NCBI RefSeq assembly: GCF_023953965.1
Contig: NZ_JAMLIX010000001.1
Span: 372,001 to 436,000, forward strand
Reading direction: 5' to 3'
DNA: 64,000 nucleotides
Origin: Bosea sp. (in: a-proteobacteria)
Lineage (GTDB): Bacteria; Pseudomonadota; Alphaproteobacteria; Rhizobiales; Beijerinckiaceae
Below, piece by piece: positions 10,100-19,427 of this stretch. Made by a program: the position numbers and the translations under genes. The notes beneath the pieces were generated by a model that had not been told where the DNA came from, ran no database searches, and worked only from the letters and a program-made list of their open reading frames with translations. How positions within the stretch are numbered: the stretch's first letter is position 1; each line of letters opens with the position of its first letter.

Positions 10100-12679
10100 A
10101 TGCCGAAAAGCCCCGACACCATCGCGACCAGGCCGAAAGCCGTGAAGAAGCCGTCCTCGGCCCGCACGCCGAAGTCCAAGGCGACGAAGCCCGAGCTGAA
10201 GCCGCTCGAAGGCTATCTCGCCGATCTTTTGAACCCCGCGATCAACCGCGGCACGGCGGTGCCGGGCGGCGCCGCCGGCTTCGGGCCTACGGACGAAGAC
10301 AGCGGCAAGAAGCGCAAGCTCTCGAAGAAGGCCGATTCCGCCTTCGACCCCGGCAGCGACAGCGCCGCGGCGCTGACCGCGCAATCGCTCCAGCATCTGC
10401 TCGACACCGGCAGCCCCTTCATCCAGCCCGGCAAGCCCTGGACGCCGCACCGGCCCGAGCGGCCGGAGAAATCGGAAGGCGGCATCCGCTTCCTGATGAA
10501 ATCCGATTTCTCGCCCTCCGGCGACCAGCCCACCGCGATCGCCGACCTCGTCGACGGCATCCGCCGGCAGGAGCGCGACCAGGTCCTGCTCGGCGTCACC
10601 GGCTCCGGAAAAACCTTCACCATGGCCAAGGTGATCGAGGAGACGCAGCGCCCGGCGCTGATCCTCGCCCCGAACAAGACGCTCGCGGCCCAGCTCTACG
10701 GCGAGTTCAAGAGCTTCTTCCCCGACAACGCGGTCGAGTACTTCGTCTCCTATTACGACTATTACCAGCCGGAGGCCTATGTCCCGCGCTCGGACACCTA
10801 TATCGAGAAGGAATCCTCGATCAACGAGCAGATCGACCGGATGCGCCACGCCGCGACGCGCTCGCTCCTCGAACGCGACGACGTGATCATCGTAGCCAGC
10901 GTCTCCTGCATCTACGGTATCGGCTCGGTCGAGACCTATACGGCGATGACCTTCTCGGTGAAGCTCGGCGAACGCATCGAGCAGCGCCAGCTCATCGCCG
11001 ATCTCGTCGCCCTGCAATACAAGCGCACGCTCGGCGATTTCGCCCGCGGCACCTTTCGCGTCCGCGGCGACGTGATCGAGCTGTTCCCGGCGCACTACGA
11101 GGACCGCGCCTGGCGCATCGGCCTGTTCGGCGACGAGGTCGAATCGATCGCCGAGTTCGATCCGCTGACCGGCCAGAAGACCGGCGAGCTCGAATTCATC
11201 AAGGTCTACGGCAACTCGCACTACACCACGCCGCGCCCGACGCTGACGCAGGCCGTGAAGTCGATCAAGGAGGAACTGAAAGCCCGCCTCGACGAGCTCA
11301 ACCGCATGGGCCGCTTCCTGGAGGCGCAGCGCCTCGACCAGCGCTGCACCTTCGACATCGAGATGATCGAGGCGACCGGCTCATGCAATGGGATTGAGAA
11401 CTATTCGCGTTATCTCACCGGCCGCAAGCCCGGCGAGCCGCCGCCGACGCTGTTCGAATACCTGCCCGACAACGCGCTGGTCTTCACCGACGAGAGCCAC
11501 GTCACCGTGCCGCAGATCGGCGGGATGTATCGCGGCGACTTCCGCCGCAAGGCGACGCTCGCCGAATATGGCTTCCGCCTGCCCTCCTGCATGGACAACC
11601 GGCCGCTGCGCTTCGAGGAGTGGGACGCGATGCGGCCCCAGTCGATCCATGTCTCGGCCACGCCCGGCAGCTGGGAGATGGAGCAGACCGGCGGCGTCTT
11701 CACCGAGCAGGTCATCCGCCCGACCGGGCTGATCGATCCGCCGGTCGAAGTGCGCCCCGCCAAGCACCAGGTCGCGGACCTGCTCGACGAGGTCAAGGAG
11801 GTCGCCGAGAAGGGCTACCGCACCCTCGTCACCGTTTTGACCAAGCGCATGGCCGAGGATTTGACCGAGTATCTGCACGAGAACGGGGTTCGCGTCAGAT
11901 ACATGCATTCCGACATCGACACGATCGAGCGCATCGAGATCCTGCGCGATCTGAGGCTTGGCGCCTTCGACGTGCTGGTCGGCATCAATCTGCTGCGCGA
12001 GGGCCTCGACATCCCCGAATGCGGCTTCGTCGCCATCCTCGACGCCGACAAGGAAGGCTTCCTGCGCTCCGAGACCTCGCTGATCCAGACCATCGGCCGC
12101 GCGGCGCGCAACGTCGACGGCAGGGTCATCCTCTACGCCGACCACGTCACCGGCTCGATGGAGCGGGCGCTGGCCGAGACCAATCGCCGCCGCGAGAAGC
12201 AGCTCGCCTATAACGAGATGAACGGCATCACGCCGCAGACGGTGAAGAAGAACATCGGCGATATTCTCGGCTCGGTCTATGAGCGCGACCATGTCACGGT
12301 CGACAAGGGGTTGGCGGCCCCGGCGTCCGGCCACAACCTCAAGGCCGCGCTCGCCGATCTCGAGAAGCGCATGCGCGAGGCCGCCGCCGACCTCGAATTC
12401 GAGACCGCCGCGCGCCTGCGCGACGAGATCAAGCGCCTGCAGGCGACGGAGCTCGCGATCAGCGACGACCCGCTCGCCCGCCAGGAGAGCATCGAGGCCA
12501 GCGCCGGCAAGTACAGGGGCGAGCGCGGCTATGGCGAGGCCGCGAACCTGCCGCCGACCCGCGCCCGCAAGCCGACGCTGGACGAGATGGGGCCGGTGCC
12601 GGAATCGCGGCCGAAGGGAGCCGGCGAGCGGCAAACGGGAGCCGGCCGTCGTCGTGGCTCGACACGGGAATGCCCGTGA
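10100..12679 (+). CDS. uvrB: UvrABC system protein B with long N-terminal extension
   Basis: Starting at the ATG at 10100 gives 859 residues; an in-frame ATG at 10049 is possible. UvrB is the damage-verifying helicase of nucleotide excision repair, working with UvrA and UvrC. Walker A GVTGSGKT lies at about residue 165, the YYDYYQPEAYVP beta-hairpin just after 210, the helicase motif TIGRAARN near 670 and a UVR motif (EKRMREAAADLEFETAARLRDEI) near 760. The helicase core therefore starts about 125 residues later than in E. coli; the extension is Lys/Ser/Pro-rich and looks disordered. A 70-residue tail follows the UVR motif. Both extensions are known in Hyphomicrobiales relatives. Confidence 0.95.
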   Translation: MPKSPDTIATRPKAVKKPSSARTPKSKATKPELKPLEGYLADLLNPAINRGTAVPGGAAGFGPTDEDSGKKRKLSKKADSAFDPGSDSAAALTAQSLQHLLDTGSPFIQPGKPWTPHRPERPEKSEGGIRFLMKSDFSPSGDQPTAIADLVDGIRRQERDQVLLGVTGSGKTFTMAKVIEETQRPALILAPNKTLAAQLYGEFKSFFPDNAVEYFVSYYDYYQPEAYVPRSDTYIEKESSINEQIDRMRHAATRSLLERDDVIIVASVSCIYGIGSVETYTAMTFSVKLGERIEQRQLIADLVALQYKRTLGDFARGTFRVRGDVIELFPAHYEDRAWRIGLFGDEVESIAEFDPLTGQKTGELEFIKVYGNSHYTTPRPTLTQAVKSIKEELKARLDELNRMGRFLEAQRLDQRCTFDIEMIEATGSCNGIENYSRYLTGRKPGEPPPTLFEYLPDNALVFTDESHVTVPQIGGMYRGDFRRKATLAEYGFRLPSCMDNRPLRFEEWDAMRPQSIHVSATPGSWEMEQTGGVFTEQVIRPTGLIDPPVEVRPAKHQVADLLDEVKEVAEKGYRTLVTVLTKRMAEDLTEYLHENGVRVRYMHSDIDTIERIEILRDLRLGAFDVLVGINLLREGLDIPECGFVAILDADKEGFLRSETSLIQTIGRAARNVDGRVILYADHVTGSMERALAETNRRREKQLAYNEMNGITPQTVKKNIGDILGSVYERDHVTVDKGLAAPASGHNLKAALADLEKRMREAAADLEFETAARLRDEIKRLQATELAISDDPLARQESIEASAGKYRGERGYGEAANLPPTRARKPTLDEMGPVPESRPKGAGERQTGAGRRRGSTRECP

Positions 12680-12753
12680 GGCGCTGGAAGATCGTTGCCG
12701 CACCCGACAGGCCGCGGCGATGATCTCATCGCGCAGGGCCGGCATCGAACGCC

Positions 12754-13761
12754 CTATCGCAACAGGAAGCCATGCCGCAGCGGATCGTCGCGATCGATGA
12801 TCCAGCTCGCCTGGCCGCAGATATGCGCGCTGCCCGAGACCTCCGGGATAACGGCGTCGATCCCTCCCAGCCTGGTTTCCCGCAGGACCCGCGCCGTCAT
12901 GATCGAGCCGACGATGGATTCGTTGACCAGACGCTGGCCGGGCTTCAGCAGCCCCTTGGCATGGAGCAGCGCCGCGCGCCCGGCCGTGCCGGAGCCGGTC
13001 GGCGAGCGATCGAGCTGCCGGTCGGCGAAGATGCAGCAATTGGCCTGCGTCGCGCTGGAATCGAGCGGATCGCCGTCGATGATCGTGCCGTAGATGTGGT
13101 TCAGCTCCGGGATCTCGGGGTGAACGACCGGGAAGGCCGCATTGGCCGCCTGCTTCACCTCGGCGCCGAAGCGGATCAGGGCCTCGGCCTTCTCCCGCCG
13201 GATCGACAGCCCGAAGGGGCGGCCATCGGTATAGAAATAGAAGGCGCCGCCGAAGGCGATGTCGCCGATGACCCGGCCGAAGCTCGGCGTCTCGACGCTG
13301 ACGTCGCGATGGACGAGGTAGGAGGGAACGTTGACGAAGCGCACGCTGGCGGCGCGCCTGCCGTCCCAGGCGACGAAGGCCTCGATGAAGCCGCAGGGGG
13401 CGTCGATCCCCACCCGCGTCTCCGGCTCGCTGCGCGCGACCCAGCCGAGCTCGACGGCGGCGGTCGCCAGCGCGATGACGCCATGGCCGCAATGGTCGCT
13501 GTAGCCTTCGTTGTGCACGAAGATGACGCCGAAATCGGCCTGGGGTGAGACCGGCTCGGTCAGGTAGCCGGCATACATGTCGGCATGGCCGCGCGGCTCG
13601 AAGATCAGCGCCTGCCGAACCTCGTCGATATTGTTCCTCACCCAGTCGCGGCGCTGGACGATCGTCTTGCCCGGAAGCCGCGGCAGGCCGCTCGTCACGA
13701 TGCGGAAAGGTTCCCCGCCGGTGTGGCTTTCGACTGTCTGGATGACCCGGTCGGCTTGCAT
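12754..13761 (-). CDS. Proline racemase superfamily, probable trans-3-hydroxy-L-proline dehydratase
   Basis: A 335-residue cytoplasmic protein; the start at 13761 has a GGGGGAAG site just ahead. The first catalytic position is Cys91 (DHCGHG), but the second, usually Cys in racemases and 4-hydroxyproline epimerases, is Thr255 (RSPTGSGT). A Cys/Thr pair is the known signature of trans-3-hydroxy-L-proline dehydratase, which gives Delta1-pyrroline-2-carboxylate. The gene lies 47 bases downstream of the DeoR-type regulator on the same strand and probably shares its transcript. A reductase for the product is not seen nearby. Confidence 0.8.
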   Translation of the reverse strand: MQADRVIQTVESHTGGEPFRIVTSGLPRLPGKTIVQRRDWVRNNIDEVRQALIFEPRGHADMYAGYLTEPVSPQADFGVIFVHNEGYSDHCGHGVIALATAAVELGWVARSEPETRVGIDAPCGFIEAFVAWDGRRAASVRFVNVPSYLVHRDVSVETPSFGRVIGDIAFGGAFYFYTDGRPFGLSIRREKAEALIRFGAEVKQAANAAFPVVHPEIPELNHIYGTIIDGDPLDSSATQANCCIFADRQLDRSPTGSGTAGRAALLHAKGLLKPGQRLVNESIVGSIMTARVLRETRLGGIDAVIPEVSGSAHICGQASWIIDRDDPLRHGFLLR

Positions 13762-13808
13762 CGCTTCCCCCTGGAGCGTTCGTTTCAAGGCTTGGTGAAC
13801 AGCGGTTC

Positions 13809-14594
13809 CTATTCCGCCACGACGACCTTGCGCAGCGCGGCGACGATCGCATCGAAGCTCGGATTCGCGCGCGCGGCCGCATCCGTGACCAGGATGCCGA
13901 TCTCGGGAGCCGGGCAGAACACGGACCGCGCCGGCGCCCCGATCTTGGAGTGATCGGCGAGGATCATCGTCTGCTCCGCGTTCTGGGCCATGGCGCGGGC
14001 GAGTTCGGCACCGTAGAGGAAGGAGTCGGATGCGCCCTTGACCGCGTCGACGCCCCATGGCGACAGGATCGCCAGATCGGCGCGATAGCGATGGATCTCG
14101 TTGACCGCCACCGGGCCGATGGTCTCGTTCGGGTCCTGCTTGAACTCGCCGCCCAGCATGATGACCCGGAAGCGCTTCGAGGGCTCGCCCGTCGGTTCGG
14201 TCAGGTTCCGGGCCGCGTCGAAGGAATTGGTGATGAGCGTGAGGTCGCTCAATCCGTTCGTGCCGGCGATCGCCTCCGACATCACCGTCGTCGTGGACCC
14301 GGCATCCATGAAGAGCGTCATGCCGCTGCGCAGGAACTGCAGCGCGGTCGCGGCGATGGCCCGCTTCTCCTGCAGGCGCTCGGTGTGGCGCACCTGAAAG
14401 CTGGAGATCTCGCGGGAGATCGGCACCGCGCCGCCGCGCACCCTGCGCAACTCGCCCGCCTGCTCCATTTCGACCAGATCGCGCCGGATCGTCTCCCGCG
14501 CGACGCCGAAGCTCTGGGACATGCGGTCCGTCGAGACCTGACCGAAGGCGGTGAGGAGGTCGCGGATCTTCTGCTGCCGCTCTTCTTGCCACAT
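13809..14594 (-). CDS. DeoR/GlpR family transcriptional regulator
   Basis: The start at 14594 (MWQEERQQKIRDLL) gives 261 residues, the usual family length; upstream ATGs would add an unrelated tail. An N-terminal DeoR helix-turn-helix (about 1-55, with VSTDRMSQSFGVARETIRRDL) is followed by the sugar-phosphate sensor domain, with the conserved DAGSTT at about 97-102. These regulators usually bind phosphorylated sugars and repress neighbouring genes. It is divergent from the phosphatase-importer operon, whose putative substrate is also a phosphate ester. A 13-base direct repeat in the shared promoter is the likely operator. Confidence 0.9.
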   Translation of the reverse strand: MWQEERQQKIRDLLTAFGQVSTDRMSQSFGVARETIRRDLVEMEQAGELRRVRGGAVPISREISSFQVRHTERLQEKRAIAATALQFLRSGMTLFMDAGSTTTVMSEAIAGTNGLSDLTLITNSFDAARNLTEPTGEPSKRFRVIMLGGEFKQDPNETIGPVAVNEIHRYRADLAILSPWGVDAVKGASDSFLYGAELARAMAQNAEQTMILADHSKIGAPARSVFCPAPEIGILVTDAAARANPSFDAIVAALRKVVVAE

Positions 14595-14706
14595 CGCGCG
14601 CTTCCTTCGTCCCGTCCTGGAAGCCTTAGCAGGGAAAAACACCCGCCTGCCCTGCCCGGCATGGAAACCCACAACTTTGAACATTTGCCACATGCACAAA
14701 TTGACA

Positions 14707-14757
14707 CATATCGCTCATTATGCAATAGACAACACATAATCGGTCATATCGCTCATT
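14707..14757. promoter_or_regulatory. Direct repeat in divergent promoter, candidate DeoR operator
   Basis: CATATCGCTCATT occurs twice, at 14707-14719 and 14745-14757, identical and 38 bases apart start to start, inside an AT-rich stretch between the DeoR gene and the phosphatase gene. A TTGACA lies at 14701-14706. DeoR-type proteins commonly bind repeated sites. No other feature explains the repeat. Confidence 0.6.
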
Positions 14758-14810
14758 TTCGCACCCCGCTCCGGCGGACCGCAGACGGGCGCGAGGCAAG
14801 GGGGAAGCCG

Positions 14811-15611
14811 ATGACGCCCGATGTGCCCGTTGAGGCCAGCCACGTCGCCTTCGCGACGGAACTCGCGAACACCTCCCGGCGGATGATCGAGCAGAACCGG
14901 CGCGACCGGCTCGGCGTCTCGCTGAAGCCCGACCGCAGCCTGGTCACGATGATGGACATGGCAATCGAGCGGGAGCTCAGGGCCATGATCAAGAGCCGCT
15001 TTCCCGAGCACGGCATCATCGGCGAGGAGCAGGCCTGGGAAAACGAGGATGCGGAGTTCGTCTGGATTCTCGATCCGATCGACGGAACCGCGTCCTTCAT
15101 CGCGGGCATGCCGGTCTACGGCACACTGATCGCCCTGGCGCATCGCGGTGTCCCGGTCCTCGGCATCATCGACATCCCGCCGGTCGACGCGCGCTGGCTC
15201 GGCGTCTCCGGGCAACCGACGCTGAAGAACGGCGCGCCCTGCCGCGTGAAACCGTGCCCGGACCTGTCGCTGGCCATGATGTCCACCAGCAATCCGGACT
15301 TCTATTCTAAGGCGGAGCGGCCGGCGCTCGACCTGCTCCGCGCGCGGACAAACTGGCGCATCTACGGGGGCGCCGCGCTGGCCTACGGCCTGCTCAGCGA
15401 TGGCGGGACGGATGTCGCGCTGGATACCGGGCTGAAAATCTACGACTTCGCCCCGTTCCGCCCGATCATCGAGGGCGCAGGCGGCGTCATCACCGACTGG
15501 CGGGGCAACCCGATCACGCTGAAATCGGGGCCGCGGATCCTGGCGGCCGGCGACCGGCAGAAGCACAGCGAAATCGTCGGGCTATTGAACGGCCTCGACA
15601 TCGGCGCCTGA
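14811..15611 (+). CDS. Inositol-monophosphatase superfamily, histidinol-phosphatase-like
   Basis: The ATG at 14811, preceded by AAGGGGGAAG, gives 266 residues. Metal-site motifs are GEE at 71-73 and DPIDGT at 88-93. The C-terminal motif is YDFAPFRPIIEGAGGVITDW instead of the WD of true inositol monophosphatases, which is the pattern of the HisN/histidinol-phosphatase subgroup. Because it is first in an operon with an ABC importer, a role in dephosphorylating an imported organophosphate is as likely as histidine synthesis. Expression is probably controlled by the divergent DeoR protein. Confidence 0.85.
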   Translation: MTPDVPVEASHVAFATELANTSRRMIEQNRRDRLGVSLKPDRSLVTMMDMAIERELRAMIKSRFPEHGIIGEEQAWENEDAEFVWILDPIDGTASFIAGMPVYGTLIALAHRGVPVLGIIDIPPVDARWLGVSGQPTLKNGAPCRVKPCPDLSLAMMSTSNPDFYSKAERPALDLLRARTNWRIYGGAALAYGLLSDGGTDVALDTGLKIYDFAPFRPIIEGAGGVITDWRGNPITLKSGPRILAAGDRQKHSEIVGLLNGLDIGA

Positions 15612-15640
15612 AGGAAACGCGACGCGAAGGGGAGGACGCC

Positions 15641-16705
15641 ATGGGGATCGATATCAAGAATCTGTACGTCAGTTACGGAGGAACGGACGTCATTTCCAAT
15701 CTGAGCCTGTCGATACCGGAAGGGTGTTTCTTCACGTTGCTTGGGCCTTCGGGCTGCGGAAAGACGACGCTGCTGCGCACAATCGCGGGCTTCGTCCAGG
15801 CCTCGAAGGGCAACATCAGCTTCCAGTCGCAGGACGTGACCCGGCTGCCGCCGCACAAGCGCAACATCGGCATGGTGTTCCAGGACTACGCGCTGTTTCC
15901 CGACAAGACGGTGGCGGAAAACGTCGCCTACGGCCTGCGCGCACGCGGCGAAAGCGGCGAGGCGATGATGAAGAAGGTCCGGCACGAGCTGGAGCATGTC
16001 GGGCTCGGCCATGTGATGGACCGGCACCCGGCGGCGCTCTCCGGCGGCCAGCGGCAGCGCGTCGCGCTCGCCCGCGCCATGGTCATCAAGCCGCAGGTCC
16101 TGCTGATGGACGAGCCGCTGTCGAACCTCGACGCGAAGCTCAGGGTCCAGATCCGCGAGACGATCACCGACCTGCAGCGCGAGGCCAGCATCACCACGGT
16201 CTTCGTGACGCACGACCAGGAGGAAGCCCTGTCCATGTCCGACCAGATCGGCGTGATGAACAAGGGCAAGGTCGAGCAGCTCGGCACGCCGAAGGAGATC
16301 TATGCGACGCCGCGCACCTCCTACGTCGCCGATTTCGTCGGCGCGGCCAACCGGATCGACGTCACGCTCGCCGACGCCAACCCGGACGGGACGGTCCGCG
16401 TCGCGCTGGGCGGCGGCTCGATCCTGGCGCGCAACGGCCTGCCGGCCGCGGCACGGGACGGCATCCTGATCATGCGCCCCGAGGACCTGCGGCTGACGCC
16501 GAAAGCCTCCGCCGCCGCCCAGGGCCTGTCCGGGCGGGTGGTGAAGCGGCAATATCTCGGCGGCAAGACGAGCTACAAGCTGGCGCTCGCCGACGAGACC
16601 GTGATCAGCGTCGACGCCCATGGCGACCGGCACGACGGCTTCGAGATCGGCGCCGACGTCGTCGCCACCATCGATCCGTCCAAGGCCATGGTGATCGCGT
16701 CATGA
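15641..16705 (+). CDS. ABC transporter ATP-binding protein (Fbp/Pot type)
   Basis: A 354-residue ATPase with Walker A GPSGCGKTT, signature LSGGQRQRVALARAM, Walker B VLLMDEPLSNLD and the switch His in THDQEEALSM. A TOBE-type C-terminal domain follows. It begins 29 bases after the phosphatase gene with a GGGGAGGA ribosome site, and its stop overlaps the ATG of the permease gene (ATGA). It energises the importer formed with the next two genes. It is clearly related to the ATPase at 5238-6305, but belongs to a separate operon. Confidence 0.9.
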   Translation: MGIDIKNLYVSYGGTDVISNLSLSIPEGCFFTLLGPSGCGKTTLLRTIAGFVQASKGNISFQSQDVTRLPPHKRNIGMVFQDYALFPDKTVAENVAYGLRARGESGEAMMKKVRHELEHVGLGHVMDRHPAALSGGQRQRVALARAMVIKPQVLLMDEPLSNLDAKLRVQIRETITDLQREASITTVFVTHDQEEALSMSDQIGVMNKGKVEQLGTPKEIYATPRTSYVADFVGAANRIDVTLADANPDGTVRVALGGGSILARNGLPAAARDGILIMRPEDLRLTPKASAAAQGLSGRVVKRQYLGGKTSYKLALADETVISVDAHGDRHDGFEIGADVVATIDPSKAMVIAS

Positions 16706-18345
16706 TCACCTCGTCCGATCTGCGCGCCCCCTGGCTGTGGCTTTCGCTCGCGGCCCTCGTCGTCCTCCTCACCTTCATCGTCTATCCGCTTGTGAACATC
16801 CTGACCGCGAGCTTCGTCGGCGGGGCTGAGAGCGGCTGGGCCCGCCTGCTCGCCGATCCGCGCGGCCTCAGCGCCATCCTCAACACGCTGATCCTCGCTT
16901 CCGTGGTCACCTGCGCCTGCGTCCTGATCGGCGTGCCGCTCGCCTATGTGACGGCCCGCTACCGCTTTCCGGGCAAGTCGATCATCGCGCTGCTGCCGCT
17001 GATCACCCTGGTCATCCCGGAGGTGATCTCGGCCCAGACCTGGCTGATGGCGCTCGGCAACAACGGGCTGATCACCCGTTTCTTCCGCGACTACGGCGTC
17101 CAGCTGCCGAGCTTCTACGGCTGGTTCGGCCTGATCACGGTGATGACCTTCGTCTACTACACCTATGTCTATATCGGCACGGTCGCGGCGATCAGCGGCT
17201 TCGACGTGCATCTCGAGGAAGCGGCCCAGAGTCTCGGCACCTCGCCGGCGCGCTCGCGCCTCAAGGTCATGCTGCCGATCATCATGCCCTCGGTCCTGGC
17301 GAGCGCGCTTTTGGTCTTCACCATGGTCGTCGGCAACTTCGCCATCTCGATGATCCTGTCGAACCAGATGCCGCTGCTCTCGGTCGCGACCTATCAGGCG
17401 GCCGTCTCGGAAGGCGGGGCCGCGCCGGTGATGCAGAGCACCTTCGCGACGGTTTCCGTCGTCATGGTGATGCTGATCCTGTTCATCAACCGCTGGATCA
17501 TCTCCCGCGGCCGCTTCGAGATCGCCCAGGGCCGCGGCGCCAAGCCCGTCCCGCTCGCCGGCTGGAGGGCCGCCGCCATCGGCCTCGCCGCGAGCCTGAT
17601 CGTCGTGATCTCGCTCGTGCCGCTCGCGGTCATCGCGATCGGGGCCTTCACCGTCTCCCGCGGCCCGGTCATGCAATGGGGCAACTGGACGCTGGCTAAC
17701 ATGGAGCGCGTCTTCGTGACCGCTCCGCAGCCGCTGGTGAACTCGCTGATCTATGCCGGCGCGGCCACGCTGATCGGCATCTGCTTCAGCGCTCTCGTCA
17801 GCTACCTCATCATCAAGAAGCGCAACGCCATAACGCCCTGGCTCGACTACATCTCCTCGATCCCGCTGGCGCTGTCGGGCACGGTGCTCGGCATCGGCCT
17901 GATCGTCTCGTTCAATGCCGGCTGGCTGCCCCTTACCGGGACGGCGACGATCATGGTGCTCGCCCTGCTGGTGCGCCGCCTGCCCTTCGGCATGCGCAGC
18001 TCGCAGGCGACCCTGCACAACATCCCCAACTCGATCGAGGAAGCCTCGATCAGCCTCGGCTCGCCGCCGCTGCGGACCTTCGTCAAGGTGGTGCTGCCGA
18101 TGATGGGGCCGGCCATCGCCTCGGCCGCCATCCTCACCTGGACGACCAGCGTCTCGGAGCTCAGCGCCTCGATCCTGGTCTATTCGGGCGGGCGGGAAAC
18201 GCTGACGATCCAGGTCTTCCGCCTGATCGGCAGCAATCTGATGGCCTATGCCTCTGCCTATGGCCTCGTCCTGATCGCGGTCATCCTCATCCCGATCATC
18301 GTCGCCACGAAAATCTTCAAGGTCGACGTCTTCGCGTCGAAATGA
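16702..18345 (+). CDS. ABC transporter permease, fused two-domain FbpB type
   Basis: A 547-residue membrane protein starting at the ATG that overlaps the ATPase stop. It has two permease domains of about six segments each; the EAA loops are EEAAQSLGTSPARSR near 170 and EEASISLGSPPLRTF near 450. It lacks the additional N-terminal segments of the first importer's permease, so its length is normal for FbpB. It forms the channel with the ATPase upstream and the binding protein downstream. Confidence 0.9.
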   Translation: MITSSDLRAPWLWLSLAALVVLLTFIVYPLVNILTASFVGGAESGWARLLADPRGLSAILNTLILASVVTCACVLIGVPLAYVTARYRFPGKSIIALLPLITLVIPEVISAQTWLMALGNNGLITRFFRDYGVQLPSFYGWFGLITVMTFVYYTYVYIGTVAAISGFDVHLEEAAQSLGTSPARSRLKVMLPIIMPSVLASALLVFTMVVGNFAISMILSNQMPLLSVATYQAAVSEGGAAPVMQSTFATVSVVMVMLILFINRWIISRGRFEIAQGRGAKPVPLAGWRAAAIGLAASLIVVISLVPLAVIAIGAFTVSRGPVMQWGNWTLANMERVFVTAPQPLVNSLIYAGAATLIGICFSALVSYLIIKKRNAITPWLDYISSIPLALSGTVLGIGLIVSFNAGWLPLTGTATIMVLALLVRRLPFGMRSSQATLHNIPNSIEEASISLGSPPLRTFVKVVLPMMGPAIASAAILTWTTSVSELSASILVYSGGRETLTIQVFRLIGSNLMAYASAYGLVLIAVILIPIIVATKIFKVDVFASK

Positions 18346-18387
18346 AGGTCATGACGTCACCCAACCAAATAAGCCGGAGGAAATGAA

Positions 18388-19377
18388 ATGGTCATTCGCA
18401 ATCTCGCCGCAGCCGCCTTGCTGTCGCTTACGCTGGGCACCACCGCCTGGGCGCAGGAGAAGAAGGTCACGCTCTATTCGTCCAATCCGGAGCAGGCGAT
18501 CGAAGCCGTCGCGAGCTCGCTCAAGAAGAAGGCTCCGGAGATCAGGCTGAATTCCGTCACCGGCGGAAGCGGGGTGCTGCTGCGGCGCCTGGAGGCAGAA
18601 GCCTCCAACGTCCAGGGCGACCTGTTCTGGAGCTCGAGCTTCAACACCGTCGGCGCCTTCGAAAAGCTGTTCGAGGCCTACGCCTCGCCGGAGCTTGCCG
18701 CGATCCCTGAAAAGCTGCGCTATCCCGGCAACCTCTTCACCCCGGCGAACGTCCATGTCGTGGTGATCATGGTGAACACCAATCAGCTCGGCAATCTGCC
18801 CGCGCCCAAGACCTGGACCGAGCTGCTCGACCCGAAATGGAAAGGCAAGGTCGTGATCGCCGACCCGGCCAACAGCTCGACCGGCTACACCATCCTGTGG
18901 GGCCTGCATAAGATGATCGGCGACGAGAAGCTCAGGCAGCTCACGGCGAACCTGACCGTCTCGTCCTCGTCCTCGGCCGTGCAGAGCGGCGTCGCCATGG
19001 GCGAATACGCGGTCGGCCTCGGCTTCGAGGCGAACGGCTACCCTTACGTCGACGGCGGGCAGAAGGAATTCAACCTGATCTACCCGGAGGACGGCACCTT
19101 CATCACGGCCGACTTCGCCGGCCTGGTCAAGGGAGCGCCGGGCGGCGCCGCGGCCAAGGCTGCCTTCGACGGGCTCATGTCGAAGGAAACGCAGACGTCC
19201 TTGCTCGAAACCTCGTTCCGCCGCCCGAGCCGGAGCGACATCGAAGTGTCCAAGATCGTCAAGCTGCCCGAGATGTCGGCGATCAAGGTCTTCGACATCG
19301 ACGAGAAGGAAGCCGCCGACCAGCGCGACGCGTTCCTGAAGACCTGGCGTTCCTATCCGACCGCCGGCGCGAAATAG
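18388..19377 (+). CDS. ABC transporter periplasmic binding protein (Fbp-like)
   Basis: A 329-residue protein with a signal peptide ending at about AWA-Q (23), and a GGAGG site 8 bases before the ATG. It belongs to the extracellular solute-binding group that includes iron, putrescine and organophosphate receptors. The His-Asp pair seen in the binding protein at 1741 is absent (GLGFEANG here) and so is an obvious iron tyrosine pair, so this receptor is likely to bind a different ligand. It is the last gene of the DeoR-flanked operon. Confidence 0.85.
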   Translation: MVIRNLAAAALLSLTLGTTAWAQEKKVTLYSSNPEQAIEAVASSLKKKAPEIRLNSVTGGSGVLLRRLEAEASNVQGDLFWSSSFNTVGAFEKLFEAYASPELAAIPEKLRYPGNLFTPANVHVVVIMVNTNQLGNLPAPKTWTELLDPKWKGKVVIADPANSSTGYTILWGLHKMIGDEKLRQLTANLTVSSSSSAVQSGVAMGEYAVGLGFEANGYPYVDGGQKEFNLIYPEDGTFITADFAGLVKGAPGGAAAKAAFDGLMSKETQTSLLETSFRRPSRSDIEVSKIVKLPEMSAIKVFDIDEKEAADQRDAFLKTWRSYPTAGAK

Positions 19378-19427
19378 CGAAAACGACGCTTTTTGTCGAA
19401 GCGACCTTAGCCGCCCTCGACGGGCGG

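Noticed and set aside
13950..14810. Plus-strand open frame continuous with the phosphatase gene at 14811
   Set aside because: It is antisense to the DeoR gene and has no ribosome site; family alignment and the GGGGGAAG site support the start at 14811.
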